A DNA stretch of 53,700 nucleotides from Spirochaetales bacterium (GTDB lineage Bacteria; Spirochaetota; Spirochaetia; SZUA-6; DRHE01), in the NCBI GenBank assembly GCA_030615505.1, contig JAUWZD010000017.1:1-53700 (forward strand). Direction: 5' to 3'. This document shows, piece by piece, positions 26,626 through 35,297 of the stretch (position 1 is its first letter; each line of letters opens with the position of its first letter). The notes under the pieces were generated by a model. It saw nothing but the letters and a program-made list of their open reading frames with translations, made no database searches and was not told the DNA's origin. The position numbers and the translations under genes were made by a program.

Positions 26626-28515
26626 TCATACAGACTCACCCAATAAACTATTCGGATCCTTCCGCGGTGGAAATCCCAGCAGCTTTCTAACATCACTGTC
26701 GTCTAATGTTTCTTTTTCCACCAGGGTTTTTGCTAAAAGGACGAGCTTTTCCTTATTTCGGGTAAGTATTTCTTTAGCTTTTTTAAGACAGTATTCAACA
26801 ATATCTTTCACTTCCCTGTCTATTTGTTTTGCCGTTTCTTCGGAGTAATCCTTGTGCCGGGCAATCTCTTTACCCAGAAATATCGGTTCTTCCTTTTTAC
26901 CGTATGCTATGGGTCCCAATTCCCGGCTCATACCCCATTCACAGATCATTTTTCTGGCTATGTCGGTTACCTGTTCAATATCGTTCTGCGCCCCTGTGGT
27001 GCTTTCATTAAAAATGATATCTTCGGCTGCATATCCCCCCATACTGATTGTAATTCTGTCTCTCAGCCATCCTTCACTCCGTGAATATGAGTCTGTTTCT
27101 GGTAGTGAAAAGGCAAAACCCAATGCCTGCCCGTGAGGTACGACGGTCACCTTATGCAGAGGATCGGCATTTTTCAGGTAATAGTGCAGAAGCGCATGGC
27201 CGGCTTCGTGATATGCGGTCATTTCTCTTACCTTGGGAGGAATGATCTTTGACTTCCGCGCAATTCCCATCATGGCTTTATCCCTGGCGTCCTCGAAATC
27301 CTGCATATCCACCTTATTGTTATTTCTCCTGGCAGCATAGAGGGCAGCCTCATTTACCATATTGGCCAGATCCGCTCCGGATGATCCGGGTGTAGCCCGG
27401 GCTATCCTGTTAAGATCCACATTACCGGCCAGTGGAATCGATTTACTGTGAAGCTGCAGGATCTTCTGCCTCTCGTTGCTGTCAGGCATATCCACTACAA
27501 CCTGCCGGTCAAACCTTCCAGGTCTTAAAAGTGCCGGATCGAGGACATCGGGCCTGTTGGTTGCAGCAATGATAATTACACCGTCCTTGGTATCAAAGCC
27601 ATCCATCTCCACCAGCATCTGATTCAGGGTCTGCTCACGCTCATCATGTCCGCCGCCGTACCCTGCTCCACGTGTCCTGCCAACTGCATCCAGCTCATCG
27701 ATGAACAGAATACAGGGAGCATTCTTCCGCCCCTGCTCAAAGAGATCCCTTACCCTACTGGCCCCTACGCCCACAAACATCTCCACAAAATCAGAACCGG
27801 ACAGATGAAAAAAAGCAACACTTGCTTCTCCGGCAATGGCCTTGGCCATAAGGGTTTTTCCCGTACCCGGCATGCCGACGAGCAGCACGCCTTTGGGAAT
27901 TTTTGCCCCGATTTTGATAAACTTTTCCGGGCTTTGTAAGAATTCAACCACTTCCTGCAGCTCATACTTGGCCTCTTCCTGTCCGGCCACATCTGCAAAA
28001 GTAATTTTCTTTCCAGTGTCGAGATACTGTTTAGCCCGGCTTTTACCGAAACTGAAAGCCCTGTTACCGCTGCCCTGCACCTGTCGAAACATGAACCAGA
28101 TAAAGAAGAATCCCAGGATCCAGGGAAGAAATTCTATAAAGATCCTGATAGGGGTCACGGTCTTTGCCCCTCCGGTTACGCGCACTGCTTTTTGGGTAAG
28201 CCTCTCTATTAATTGAGGATCCTGGTATGGTATATTGGTTTTAAAAAAGACAAGATCACCGGCCTGACCGCGCAGGGTTCCCTGGATTTCAGATTGATCC
28301 ACGATTTTAACGGAATCAATCAAGCCCTGATCCAGATAATTCAGAAAAACAGAGTAAGGGATCTGCTGGCTGACATTACGGTCACTATAAAGGAAGAAAA
28401 ATATAAAAAAGAAAGCCAGAACCAAAAGAGAGATCAGGGCAACCCTGTTATTGAAGTTGAATTTGGAAAACCCGGGTTCCGGCCCTTTTTTGTTTGGCTT
28501 TTTATTATTATTCAC
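26626..28515 (-). CDS. ftsH: ATP-dependent zinc metalloprotease FtsH
   Basis: 629 residues starting at GTG (28515), whose TGA-containing overlap (GTGA) closes an ORF that runs through the repeat array. Two membrane helices (about 25-43 and 128-143) flank the periplasmic domain. Walker A GMPGTGKT is at 214-221, Walker B FIDELD at 271-276, SRH near RPGRFDRQ, and the zinc site HEAGH at 436-440. This hexameric membrane protease degrades unassembled membrane proteins and short-lived regulators. A G-run just upstream of GTG serves as the ribosome-binding site. Confidence 0.97.
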   Translation of the reverse strand: MNNNKKPNKKGPEPGFSKFNFNNRVALISLLVLAFFFIFFFLYSDRNVSQQIPYSVFLNYLDQGLIDSVKIVDQSEIQGTLRGQAGDLVFFKTNIPYQDPQLIERLTQKAVRVTGGAKTVTPIRIFIEFLPWILGFFFIWFMFRQVQGSGNRAFSFGKSRAKQYLDTGKKITFADVAGQEEAKYELQEVVEFLQSPEKFIKIGAKIPKGVLLVGMPGTGKTLMAKAIAGEASVAFFHLSGSDFVEMFVGVGASRVRDLFEQGRKNAPCILFIDELDAVGRTRGAGYGGGHDEREQTLNQMLVEMDGFDTKDGVIIIAATNRPDVLDPALLRPGRFDRQVVVDMPDSNERQKILQLHSKSIPLAGNVDLNRIARATPGSSGADLANMVNEAALYAARRNNNKVDMQDFEDARDKAMMGIARKSKIIPPKVREMTAYHEAGHALLHYYLKNADPLHKVTVVPHGQALGFAFSLPETDSYSRSEGWLRDRITISMGGYAAEDIIFNESTTGAQNDIEQVTDIARKMICEWGMSRELGPIAYGKKEEPIFLGKEIARHKDYSEETAKQIDREVKDIVEYCLKKAKEILTRNKEKLVLLAKTLVEKETLDDSDVRKLLGFPPRKDPNSLLGESV

Positions 28516-28528
28516 GATTCCCCCCCAT

Positions 28529-28722
28529 ACGCCTTGGTCCGGCTTCCGAGCCGGGCCCCATACGCCTTGGTCCGGCTTCTTAGTCCAGCGCAGCCTACGC
28601 CTGCGATGGGTTTCTTAGTCCAGCGCAGCCTACGCCTTGGTCCGGCTTCCGAGCCGGGCCCCCCATACGCCTGCGATGGGTTTCTTAGCCGGATGCTTTG
28701 ATCCAGCTTCTTAGCTGGATAG
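28529..28722. repeat. Array of five modular palindromic units between tilS and ftsH
   Basis: Units starting ACGCCT begin at 28529, 28562, 28597, 28632 and 28666, a 33-35 base spacing. Each has a conserved core (CTTCCGAG, CTTCTTAG or TTTCTTAG) flanked by arms drawn from a small set: GTCCGGC, CGATGGG and ATCCAGC to the left, and GCCGGGC, GTCCAGCGC and GCTGGAT to the right. Some combinations are perfect hairpins (CCGGCT-TCCG-AGCCGG; ATCCAGCT-TCTT-AGCTGGAT at 28701-28720) and others are mixed arms. The last hairpin contains the tilS stop codon. On the minus strand the array is open from ATG 28730 to the GTGA of ftsH (72 codons), overlapping both genes. Confidence 0.85.
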
Positions 28723-30165
28723 TTTTTCAATGCCGATTGTCATCTTACATATGTCTTTTTGTGATAGCCTGGGTCTGAATCTATTGGGATATCCGTAAGG
28801 TTCTCCCAGCACTGCCACAATTCCTTGTTTGTCAGTAATAATCGGCATCTTCCACCTCTTAAGTATCGGCACTCTCCATTCGGTAAATAGTTTCTTGACG
28901 GCTTTTAAGCCCCCCCTGATCCTTATCCGATCACCTGATTTCCAGGATCGCACCACAATCGGATCACCGGCTGCCTCAATGTCTATCGCAACAGCTTTGT
29001 TTGTCGCTAGATCCGGCGCCAGCCGGGCTCCCAAGGCCGGCGTCAGCCGGGCACTTTGCACAGGACTAACTGCTTCGTAAAATTTAAAACGCAATCCTGC
29101 GTTCGGTACAATATAATGTCGGTTCGTTCTAACGACTATAAGATAACCTTTTTTGGACTTACAGACAATATCCCTTTCAATAAAAAGATATTCCCTCTTC
29201 CGGTATAAGCGCACCCCGTATCCGGAGAGAATAATCCGTCTTTTCCGGATATATTCATCATCTAAAAGGCAGGACAGGTACCTGTATGGAACTCTCCCTA
29301 CCCCCTTATTCAGCATGTTTATCAGTTGATAAAGAGAAAATATTCTGATTATACCCGGAGCAGCTATAAAATTTTCAGATTTTATCCTGAATCCATGATA
29401 ACTCTCCGCCCAATTAAGGTTTAAATTTGCTTCTTTAGCAAAATATTCATTTATAAGGGTCATTTTTTCAGCCAGGGAGGTTAAACTCCCCCGAAATCCT
29501 GAAAACATGCTCTCCACAACAGGGATGAGCTTGAGCCGCACGGCATTTCGCAGGTAATCGGGATGAAGATTGGTCGAATCCGTAATATAGGAACGATTAC
29601 GGTCATGTAAAAATTTAAGTATCTCCTGACGTGAGCAGTAAATCAGCGGACGAATAATCCTTCCTCTCCGGGGCGGGATCCCGGAAAGCCCCGCAGCAGC
29701 ACCCTGAAAGAATCTCATAATAAGGGTTTCTATATTGTCGTCATTCGTATGTCCCACTGCAATAAAATCACATCCTAACTCCTCGGCACATTCCTTGAAA
29801 TACTTATACCGCTCTTCCCGAGCTAAGTCTTCCAGGCTTCTAACGGTAGAAATGGACATATTCTTTAAATACCCGGGAGTTATGCACTTGACCTTGAGTT
29901 CTACCTTGATTAAAGAACATACTTTTTTAACAAAAGCAGCTTCTTCTTCTATTTCCTTTCTGGATCGTATCCCGTGGTTCAGATAGGCACAATAAAGGGT
30001 TAGAGGAAAACTTTTTCTTAAATCAGCAAGTATTTGAAGAAGTGCTGTGGAATCCGGTCCGCCTGAAAAGCCCACAAGGATACTGGAATGTGCAGGTATC
30101 CCATATTCCCGAAAATAGTTAAGGACTTTTTCAATTGTTTCCGTATTACTTTTTATTGATGACAT
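28711..30165 (-). CDS. tilS: tRNA(Ile)-lysidine synthase
   Basis: Makes lysidine at C34 of tRNA-Ile(CAU) using ATP and lysine. 484 residues. The PP-loop is SGGPDSTALLQ near residue 29, followed by ARLNH-like CAYLNHGIRS, GHTNDDNIETLIMRFFQGA and a C-terminal domain with VRSWKSGDRIRIRGG. Residues near 380-400 contain an 8-residue tandem (ARLTPALG/ARLAPDLA) encoded by a palindromic repeat pair, which looks like an in-frame insertion. The stop codon also falls in a repeat hairpin. The start overlaps the end of pth by 20 bases. Confidence 0.93.
   Translation of the reverse strand: MSSIKSNTETIEKVLNYFREYGIPAHSSILVGFSGGPDSTALLQILADLRKSFPLTLYCAYLNHGIRSRKEIEEEAAFVKKVCSLIKVELKVKCITPGYLKNMSISTVRSLEDLAREERYKYFKECAEELGCDFIAVGHTNDDNIETLIMRFFQGAAAGLSGIPPRRGRIIRPLIYCSRQEILKFLHDRNRSYITDSTNLHPDYLRNAVRLKLIPVVESMFSGFRGSLTSLAEKMTLINEYFAKEANLNLNWAESYHGFRIKSENFIAAPGIIRIFSLYQLINMLNKGVGRVPYRYLSCLLDDEYIRKRRIILSGYGVRLYRKREYLFIERDIVCKSKKGYLIVVRTNRHYIVPNAGLRFKFYEAVSPVQSARLTPALGARLAPDLATNKAVAIDIEAAGDPIVVRSWKSGDRIRIRGGLKAVKKLFTEWRVPILKRWKMPIITDKQGIVAVLGEPYGYPNRFRPRLSQKDICKMTIGIEKLSS
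29010..29052. repeat. Palindromic repeat pair inside the tilS coding sequence
   Basis: CCGGC-GCCA-GCCGG (29013-29026) and CCGGC-GTCA-GCCGG (29037-29050) recur with a 24-base period, exactly 8 codons. The arms match the CCGGC/GCCGGGC arms of the array at 28529-28722. They encode a repeated ARL-x-P-x-L motif within TilS. Confidence 0.7.
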
Positions 30166-30715
30166 TCATCACCTTTTCAGGACCTTCTTCCTGCAGTTTC
30201 AGAATACCGTCTGCGGCGGTATGAAGGGCCTCATCAATTAAGGAGGCTTCCTCAACCGGTGGTTCTGTAAGCACATAATGAATGATTTCTTCTTTAAACG
30301 GCGGCCTTCCCACGCCTATATAAAACCGGATAAAACTGCCGGTTCCCAGTCTGGAAATAATGGAAGATAGGCCTTTGTGCCCGGCAGATGAGCCTTTTAA
30401 CTTAAGCCTGCATACACCCGGCTGCAGATCCAGGGTATCGCAAATTACTACTAGCTGCTCTGTTGTTGATTTCGTAGCCCTTAACACATCAGGAAATATA
30501 ACGCCTGAGCGATTCATATAGGTTAAGGGTTTTACTAAATACAGAATATGGTCCCCGTATTGCCCCCTTCCAACTTCATATTTTTTCATAAAGGGCTTTT
30601 TAAGATCAGTTTTTAATATATAAGCCAGTATATCAATGGTTCTGAAACCAACATTATGGCGCGCCAGCCTGTATCTGGAACCCGGATTGCCCAGTCCAAT
30701 AACAGTTATGGACAG
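30146..30715 (-). CDS. pth: Peptidyl-tRNA hydrolase, probable CTG start codon
   Basis: Cleaves peptidyl-tRNA released from stalled ribosomes. The first ATG in frame (30589) would remove the conserved N-terminus. Extending upstream gives SITVIGLGNPG and ARHNVGF, with the catalytic His, and YMNRSG. The only fitting start is CTG at 30715-30713, six bases after GAGGAG and one codon after the rplY stop, giving 189 residues, the normal length. The expected Asn in the GH-N-GL motif is Lys here (AGHKGLSSI), and the catalytic Asp is in DTLDL. It is translationally linked to rplY upstream and tilS downstream. Confidence 0.88.
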   Translation of the reverse strand: MSITVIGLGNPGSRYRLARHNVGFRTIDILAYILKTDLKKPFMKKYEVGRGQYGDHILYLVKPLTYMNRSGVIFPDVLRATKSTTEQLVVICDTLDLQPGVCRLKLKGSSAGHKGLSSIISRLGTGSFIRFYIGVGRPPFKEEIIHYVLTEPPVEEASLIDEALHTAADGILKLQEEGPEKVMNVINKK

Positions 30716-30718
30716 ATA

Positions 30719-31348
30719 TTACTCCTCAGCTTCTTCTGCTTCCTTTTCAGCTTCTTCTTCCACTTCCTCTTCTATCTCAACCTCAGCAACTTCCTCTTCC
30801 ACTCGCTTATGAGCTATGGTACACACAACCTGATCACCCGGATTGAGTACTTTCACTCCCTCCGGGATTGCAATTTCACTTATATGGATCGAATGCCCGA
30901 TCTGAAGATTCGAAATATCAATTACAACACTTTCCGGAAGATCCCTGGGCAGACATTCAATTTCCAGCTCATGTACAAATGTTTCCAGTATCCCCCCCTC
31001 TCTCACACCGATAGAGGCACCCCTTAAGTGTACACAAACATTGGTCTTTAGCTGTTTTCCCTTCTCTATTTCATAAAAGTCAATATGCAGAACTCTTCCG
31101 GTAATGGCATTTTCCTGAAAATCCCTGATCAGCACATCGTGAGATTTATCATCCAAATTGAGCCTGATAATGGTACTCTCTGATATAGTATTAAATTTGA
31201 AGATAAACTCATGCTCATCTACTGAAATATTCATCGGTTCATTATGACCGTAAACAACCGCCGGGATCTTGCCCATTTTCCTCAGTCGTCGTGCTGCTCC
31301 CTTCTTAGTTCCTACCCTTTGTACGGCAGTTAATGTTTTCTGCTTCAT
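30719..31348 (-). CDS. rplY: Ribosomal protein bL25 (CTC/TL5 type)
   Basis: 209 residues. The N-terminal 5S rRNA-binding domain (GTKKGAARRLRKMGKIPAVV) is joined to the CTC-type C-terminal domain (ECLPRDLPESVVIDISNLQI, IPEGVKVL), then an acidic tail of about 35 residues, mostly Glu. CTC-type bL25 is stress-linked in some bacteria. Its stop codon is 3 bases from the pth start. Confidence 0.95.
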   Translation of the reverse strand: MKQKTLTAVQRVGTKKGAARRLRKMGKIPAVVYGHNEPMNISVDEHEFIFKFNTISESTIIRLNLDDKSHDVLIRDFQENAITGRVLHIDFYEIEKGKQLKTNVCVHLRGASIGVREGGILETFVHELEIECLPRDLPESVVIDISNLQIGHSIHISEIAIPEGVKVLNPGDQVVCTIAHKRVEEEVAEVEIEEEVEEEAEKEAEEAEE

Positions 31349-31369
31349 TAAAAACTCCTTCTGCTTGTC

Positions 31370-31403
31370 TTTTTAGTCCAGCACAACCAAAGGCTGGGAT
31401 GGG
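31370..31403. repeat. Single diverged copy of the palindromic repeat family
   Basis: TTTTTAGTCCAGCACAACC followed by AAAGGCTGGGATGGG matches units of the array at 28529-28722 (core TTTCTTAGTCCAGCGCAGCC and the GCGATGGG arm), with several substitutions. It lies between tRNA-Gln and rplY, about 2.7 kb from the array. Confidence 0.6.
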
Positions 31404-31421
31404 CTATTATTCATAAATTAT

Positions 31422-31494
31422 CTGGGACGGCAGGATTCGAACCTGCGAAATGCCGGTACCAAAAACCGGTGGCTTACCACTTGCCTACGTCCCA
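31422..31494 (-). tRNA. tRNA-Gln (anticodon TTG)
   Basis: Acceptor TGGGACG pairs with CGTCCCA, discriminator G. The anticodon stem CCGGT/ACCGG encloses loop TTTTGGT with anticodon TTG, and the T loop is TTCGAAT. 73 nt. It lies inside the spoVG-rplY run, 8 bases after spoVG, so it is probably cut from a longer transcript. Confidence 0.94.
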
Positions 31495-31502
31495 ATGCTT
31501 AC

Positions 31503-31766
31503 TCAAGAATCATCTTCAGATTTTGAATACTCTTCAATTATCTTTGATTGAATTATCTGTCTGAAGGAGGAATTAATGGGGTGTGCGATATCCTTATACT
31601 CGCCTGTTTTTATTTTCCGACTCGGCATGGCAATAAAGGTACCTGCATTCCCTGAAATAATCTTCAAATTGTGAACAACAAAACAATTATCAAATGTAAT
31701 GGTGACATACGCTTTCAATTTGCCGCTTGTGCTTACCCTTTTAATTCTGATATCTGTGATATCCAT
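31503..31766 (-). CDS. spoVG: SpoVG-family RNA-binding regulator
   Basis: 87 residues with the family's [11 protein letters not shown] start, [20 protein letters not shown] and FIAMPSRK, then IAHPI. SpoVG proteins bind RNA and DNA and control many genes in Borrelia and in Firmicutes. A clear AGGGGG lies 7 bases before the ATG. It follows ispE by 19 bases. Confidence 0.95.
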   Translation of the reverse strand: MDITDIRIKRVSTSGKLKAYVTITFDNCFVVHNLKIISGNAGTFIAMPSRKIKTGEYKDIAHPINSSFRQIIQSKIIEEYSKSEDDS

Positions 31767-31785
31767 GGATATCCCCCTGCATAAC

Positions 31786-32676
31786 TTATTCTAATGCGTC
31801 ATATGGCATTTTTTCAAGAGGATTTACCATTGCGACCATGGGATGGGTCCCCTTTAGCTCCTTCAATGCTCTTTCAGCCCCCTTCTGCATAGAGAAAATA
31901 CCCATGACTGCCGAACCGCTGCCCGAAATTCCTGCGCCATCAGCACCCAGCTCCTTAAGACACCGAATAATCGACTTAATCTGAGGGAACCGTTGTTCAA
32001 GTACCGACTGAAAAGAATTATATAAATACCATTTCCCAACAGACTGGTTGAGATAATTTTCCACTATTTCGTCCCTTGGCCGCCTAATATTTCCATTTTT
32101 CGATCGAGCTTCCTGTTCATCATACCAGGAATACGCATCCTCAGTGTTTATCTCAATTCCAGGGTACACAATAATCAGAAAATAATCACTCCGGGGCTTA
32201 AGAACCTCAATAACTTCGCCTCTTCCTCTTACAAACGCTGCAGCAGAGGATAGAAAAAATGGAACATCGCTTCCTAAAGAAGCGGCCAGTTCCAACAGCC
32301 TTTTACCTGAAAGTTTTGTCTCTGCTAACCGATTCAGACCACTCAATGTTGCAGCTGCATCGCTGGAGCCTCCGCCAAGACCCGCGCCTTGGGGTATTCT
32401 CTTTTCTACTATTATTTGTACTCCCCGGATCAGACCGGTTTCTTCCCGAAACATCCTGACAGCTTTGGTAATAATATTTTTCGACTCGGGAATATTGAAA
32501 CTGCCTTTAAGGTAAAGGGCATTTTCTTTTTTCAAAGAACGAAATTGTAAAATATCATATAGAGAGACCATCTGAAAAATAGAGATAATCTCATGATAAC
32601 CGTCGGGCCGTTTACTCTGCACCTCAAGGTAGAGATTTACTTTTGCTGGTGCTTTAAGTATCAGCTCATTAGCCAT
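31786..32676 (-). CDS. ispE: 4-diphosphocytidyl-2-C-methyl-D-erythritol kinase
   Basis: GHMP-family kinase of the MEP isoprenoid pathway. 296 residues. Motifs are [29 protein letters not shown] (the ATP loop), [10 protein letters not shown] with the catalytic Asp, and [13 protein letters not shown]. It heads the run ispE-spoVG-tRNA-Gln-rplY-pth-tilS-ftsH and is divergent from the acidic protein gene. Confidence 0.96.
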   Translation of the reverse strand: MANELILKAPAKVNLYLEVQSKRPDGYHEIISIFQMVSLYDILQFRSLKKENALYLKGSFNIPESKNIITKAVRMFREETGLIRGVQIIVEKRIPQGAGLGGGSSDAAATLSGLNRLAETKLSGKRLLELAASLGSDVPFFLSSAAAFVRGRGEVIEVLKPRSDYFLIIVYPGIEINTEDAYSWYDEQEARSKNGNIRRPRDEIVENYLNQSVGKWYLYNSFQSVLEQRFPQIKSIIRCLKELGADGAGISGSGSAVMGIFSMQKGAERALKELKGTHPMVAMVNPLEKMPYDALE

Positions 32677-32802
32677 ACTGTGACGGCATAATATATAAAA
32701 AAAATCAATTTGACAATAGGATTTCAGTTATCTATAATTTCATCTTAGAAAGATGCAGTTTTAAAAAGCAAATAGCAGAAAATAAAATTCCTAAAAAAAT
32801 AG

Positions 32803-32830
32803 TTGACACAACGTAAGTCTAGGACATAGA
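32803..32830 (+). promoter_or_regulatory. Candidate promoter of the acidic protein gene
   Basis: A perfect TTGACA at 32803-32808 is followed about 16-17 bases later by a weak -10 (CATAGAT, around 32825). A leader of about 35 bases and a strong GGAGG before the ATG follow. Confidence 0.45.
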
Positions 32831-32867
32831 TTGAAGTGATAATAAATGCAAGATATGTGAGGAGGAT

Positions 32868-33182
32868 ATGACATCTAATTCCAACAAGACGGGTGAGTAT
32901 ATCGATGGGCTAAATTCATACTGGCAGTGTAGTGACGATCACGACGATGAAGATCTCTATGACGATGATTTTGAAGATGATTTCGATGATTTTGAAGATG
33001 ATTTCGATGAAGATCTGGATGAGGACGATTTCGATGAAGATCTGGATGAAGATCTAGATGAAGATTTTGAAGATGAGGAAGAAGAAGACTATGAGGATGA
33101 GGAATTCGATGAAGACTTCATCGAAGATGATAAGGACTACGACATCGATGACGAACTCGATTATGATGATTTTGATGAATAG
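32868..33182 (+). CDS. Extremely acidic protein of 104 residues, unknown function
   Basis: Start ATG with GAGGAGG 5 bases upstream and a promoter-like TTGACA further up, so it looks expressed. 62 of 104 residues are Asp or Glu. After a neutral N-terminus of about 22 residues (MTSNSNKTGEYIDGLNSYWQ) the chain shows a four-residue rhythm, with Phe or Leu every fourth position between acidic triplets (DFEDDFDDF, DEDLDEDLDEDF). The DNA is correspondingly repetitive (GATGAAGATCTGGATGA variants). It might bind ribosomal proteins, RNA polymerase (compare the acidic tail of the delta subunit), Ca2+ or DNA-binding proteins as a DNA mimic; none can be chosen. Its last 22 bases overlap convergent rsfS. 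Confidence 0.75.
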   Translation: MTSNSNKTGEYIDGLNSYWQCSDDHDDEDLYDDDFEDDFDDFEDDFDEDLDEDDFDEDLDEDLDEDFEDEEEEDYEDEEFDEDFIEDDKDYDIDDELDYDDFDE

Positions 33183-33523
33183 ACTATCTCATTTTTAAAC
33201 CATAACTTCTCGAGTTCATAGAACTCACGTTGTTCCTTTTCCATAAGATGAATAACAAAATCGCCGCAATCAATTAAAATCCATCCTTCTTCTTTTAAAT
33301 TCTTATGACGATTGAGCGGCTCGATATTATTCTTGCTGAAAAATGTATTTAAGGTACGGAGAAGGCCTTTCATGTGAGCCCTGCTTCGTACTGTTGAAAT
33401 AATAAAAAAATCTGTCCAGCTGCTCATCTCTCCGATATAGATAATTAAAACATCATCGCCGCGATGTTCCATAAGCAGTCGCCCAATTTGCAAAACGTTA
33501 GTCTTTACAGTACCTTCCATCAA
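33161..33523 (-). CDS. rsfS: Ribosomal silencing factor RsfS
   Basis: 120 residues of the RsfS/Iojap family: KTNVLQIGRLLMEHRGDDVL, SSWTDFFIISTVRSRAHMKGL, EGWILIDCGDFVIHLM and LEKLWF. It binds uL14 and blocks subunit joining when nutrients are short. Last gene of the rplU-prp-rpmA-obgE-nadD-LCP-rsfS run, overlapping the LCP gene by 26 bases. Confidence 0.93.
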   Translation of the reverse strand: MMEGTVKTNVLQIGRLLMEHRGDDVLIIYIGEMSSWTDFFIISTVRSRAHMKGLLRTLNTFFSKNNIEPLNRHKNLKEEGWILIDCGDFVIHLMEKEQREFYELEKLWFKNEIVYSSKSS

Positions 33524-34691
33524 AATCCTTCCCCAAGATTAAGGTTACATCAATTGAAAAATCTATTTCTTCGTCTAAACGAGTATATACCCTGCTGCAT
33601 TTTATCAAATCCGCTACCCGCTTTGCACATTCCAACCTACCCTTCCTGTCTAATACAACTGTTTTCAGGTACTCATCATTATCCGCATTTCCAATAGACA
33701 CAACCTCATAGCCGAAACTTCTCAAAACATTAGCACCCCTGCGCGCCAGGCCATTTACGCTGGTTCCATTGAGGATTTCCATGGAAATAATTAACTCCTC
33801 CTCGGGTGTGGTCTCCAAACTGGCTATGGTTTCCTGGGTCTGCTTAAGAGTCTCCTTAAGAAGTTCCCCGTCAAAATGAGGAAAAAGAAGTTCCTGCTTA
33901 TCAACAATTCGTTTACTGCCCAATACACGCTGAAAAATTAATCTTTCAGAATCCAGATCTTCCATTTCTATTATAAAAGAACGTAATGCTCTTGAGCTTA
34001 AATTACTATGAATAATCCGTTTCACATGATTGAAAGTTCTTTTATGGAGTAAAAAACTGCTGCGCTCTCCTATCCTTTTTAATAGAGCCTGTAAAAATTT
34101 TTGTTTACGACCCACCCAGTCCATTTCAGATTCTAATGAATCCTGGTAGGATATGAAATCCTTCATTTTATCCCCGTCTAAAATAATACTGCCCGAGGGA
34201 AGGAGGATCTTTCGTTCCCTGTACACTGAATCCACAGGATTGGGGATAAAAAGCTCAAGGCCTCCCAGAAGATCAACTAAGTCTTTTACATCTTTTTCAC
34301 TTAAATCCACTACAAAGGGGATATCCAATCCTGTGATCTCCTCTATTTTGCTCTTCAGTGGGAGTAAATTTCCTGGCCTGTACAGTACATCAATTCGATC
34401 CACTCTCTTTAAGGATTCAATAATGGAACCCACATTGCCGGGAATAAATGTAATCCCTCCCTTGTGAGATTTGGGGTTATACATAAATAGTTCAAAAAAT
34501 CGATAATCCTGATCTCCACTGATAGTAAAAAGTACAGTAACAGTCGACCCCATTTTAAGAGTTTCTGCAAATGCATCGGTTCTGAGATAAAAATATCCAA
34601 AAATAAAAGTGGCTATGACAATCACAACAATAAAAATCAGGAGAATAATGCTCTTATCCCATTTTCTCTTTCTCTTTCTAATTTTTGACAT
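33498..34691 (-). CDS. LytR-CpsA-Psr (LCP) family protein with LytR_C domain
   Basis: 397 residues. A basic N-terminus precedes one membrane helix (SIILLIFIVVIVIATFIFGY). The extracytoplasmic LCP-like domain follows (about 50-260; ITFIPGNVGSII, RIDVLYRPG, GDKMKDFISYQD). The C-terminal LytR_C domain is near 300-395 (ISMEILNGTSVNGLARRGANVL). LCP proteins join polymers to peptidoglycan in Gram-positives; the role in spirochaetes is unclear. The conserved Arg clusters that bind the polyprenyl pyrophosphate are only partly visible, so enzymatic activity is uncertain. Confidence 0.75.
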   Translation of the reverse strand: MSKIRKRKRKWDKSIILLIFIVVIVIATFIFGYFYLRTDAFAETLKMGSTVTVLFTISGDQDYRFFELFMYNPKSHKGGITFIPGNVGSIIESLKRVDRIDVLYRPGNLLPLKSKIEEITGLDIPFVVDLSEKDVKDLVDLLGGLELFIPNPVDSVYRERKILLPSGSIILDGDKMKDFISYQDSLESEMDWVGRKQKFLQALLKRIGERSSFLLHKRTFNHVKRIIHSNLSSRALRSFIIEMEDLDSERLIFQRVLGSKRIVDKQELLFPHFDGELLKETLKQTQETIASLETTPEEELIISMEILNGTSVNGLARRGANVLRSFGYEVVSIGNADNDEYLKTVVLDRKGRLECAKRVADLIKCSRVYTRLDEEIDFSIDVTLILGKDFDGRYCKD

Positions 34692-34727
34692 TCAAAGAAT
34701 TCCTCCTCATATGGGCTTAACAGAGTG

Positions 34728-35297
34728 TTAGAGGTACAATCTATTCTTTATAATGTATCGAATAACCTCATCCGGTACTAAAAACCGTATGGACTTGTTT
34801 GAATAAATTCTTTCCCTTATCTCAGATGAACAAACAGGCAGAAGCTCATTTTCAATATATACATATGGAAAGTCGATTCTAACCCTCTTTCTGTACTTCC
34901 TGTGAGCGATTATCAGATCTGACATATTAGCGAGGAGATCAGCTTGTTTCCAGGTATGAAAATCCTTAGCCAGGTCATCCCCTATGATTAATCCGGGTTT
35001 TGATCTAATCGAATATTTTTGAATAACCTTCTGAATCGTCTCGATGGTGTAGGATTCTCCACCGCGCCTTAATTCACAATCATCAACCAAAAATTCCGGG
35101 TAAGGTGCTGTGGCTAACTTAAGCATCTTCAGCCTGTGATCCGGATATATCGGACTCTCCATTTTTTTATGCACAGGGATATTTACCGGAATAAACAGGA
35201 TACGATCATAGTGCAGCCGCGTCCTGACCTCTTCTGCTAAAAATAGATGTCCCACGTGCACAGGGTTAAAGGTTCCACCGAAAATTGCTAAAGTCAT
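34728..35297 (-). CDS. nadD: Nicotinate-nucleotide adenylyltransferase
   Basis: Adenylates nicotinate mononucleotide to deamido-NAD. 189 residues with GGTFNPVHVGHLFLAEEV (nucleotidyltransferase HxGH), DRILFIPVN and SSEIRERI near the end. It is intact, unlike nadA and nadB, and serves both de novo and salvage routes. Four-base overlap with obgE. Confidence 0.95.
   Translation of the reverse strand: MTLAIFGGTFNPVHVGHLFLAEEVRTRLHYDRILFIPVNIPVHKKMESPIYPDHRLKMLKLATAPYPEFLVDDCELRRGGESYTIETIQKVIQKYSIRSKPGLIIGDDLAKDFHTWKQADLLANMSDLIIAHRKYRKRVRIDFPYVYIENELLPVCSSEIRERIYSNKSIRFLVPDEVIRYIIKNRLYL

Noticed and set aside
28213-28701. Plus-strand frame of 162 codons through the repeat array and ftsH 5' end
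   Set aside because: It is antisense to ftsH and its tail is only repeat translation; no family or ribosome-binding site supports it.
28529-28722. CRISPR array
   Set aside because: There are no unique spacers; the units are adjacent palindromes with mixed arms, and no cas gene is near.
30146-30589. Pth starting at the first ATG
   Set aside because: It would lose the GLGNPG and RHNVGF region needed for activity; the longer CTG start fits length and ribosome site.
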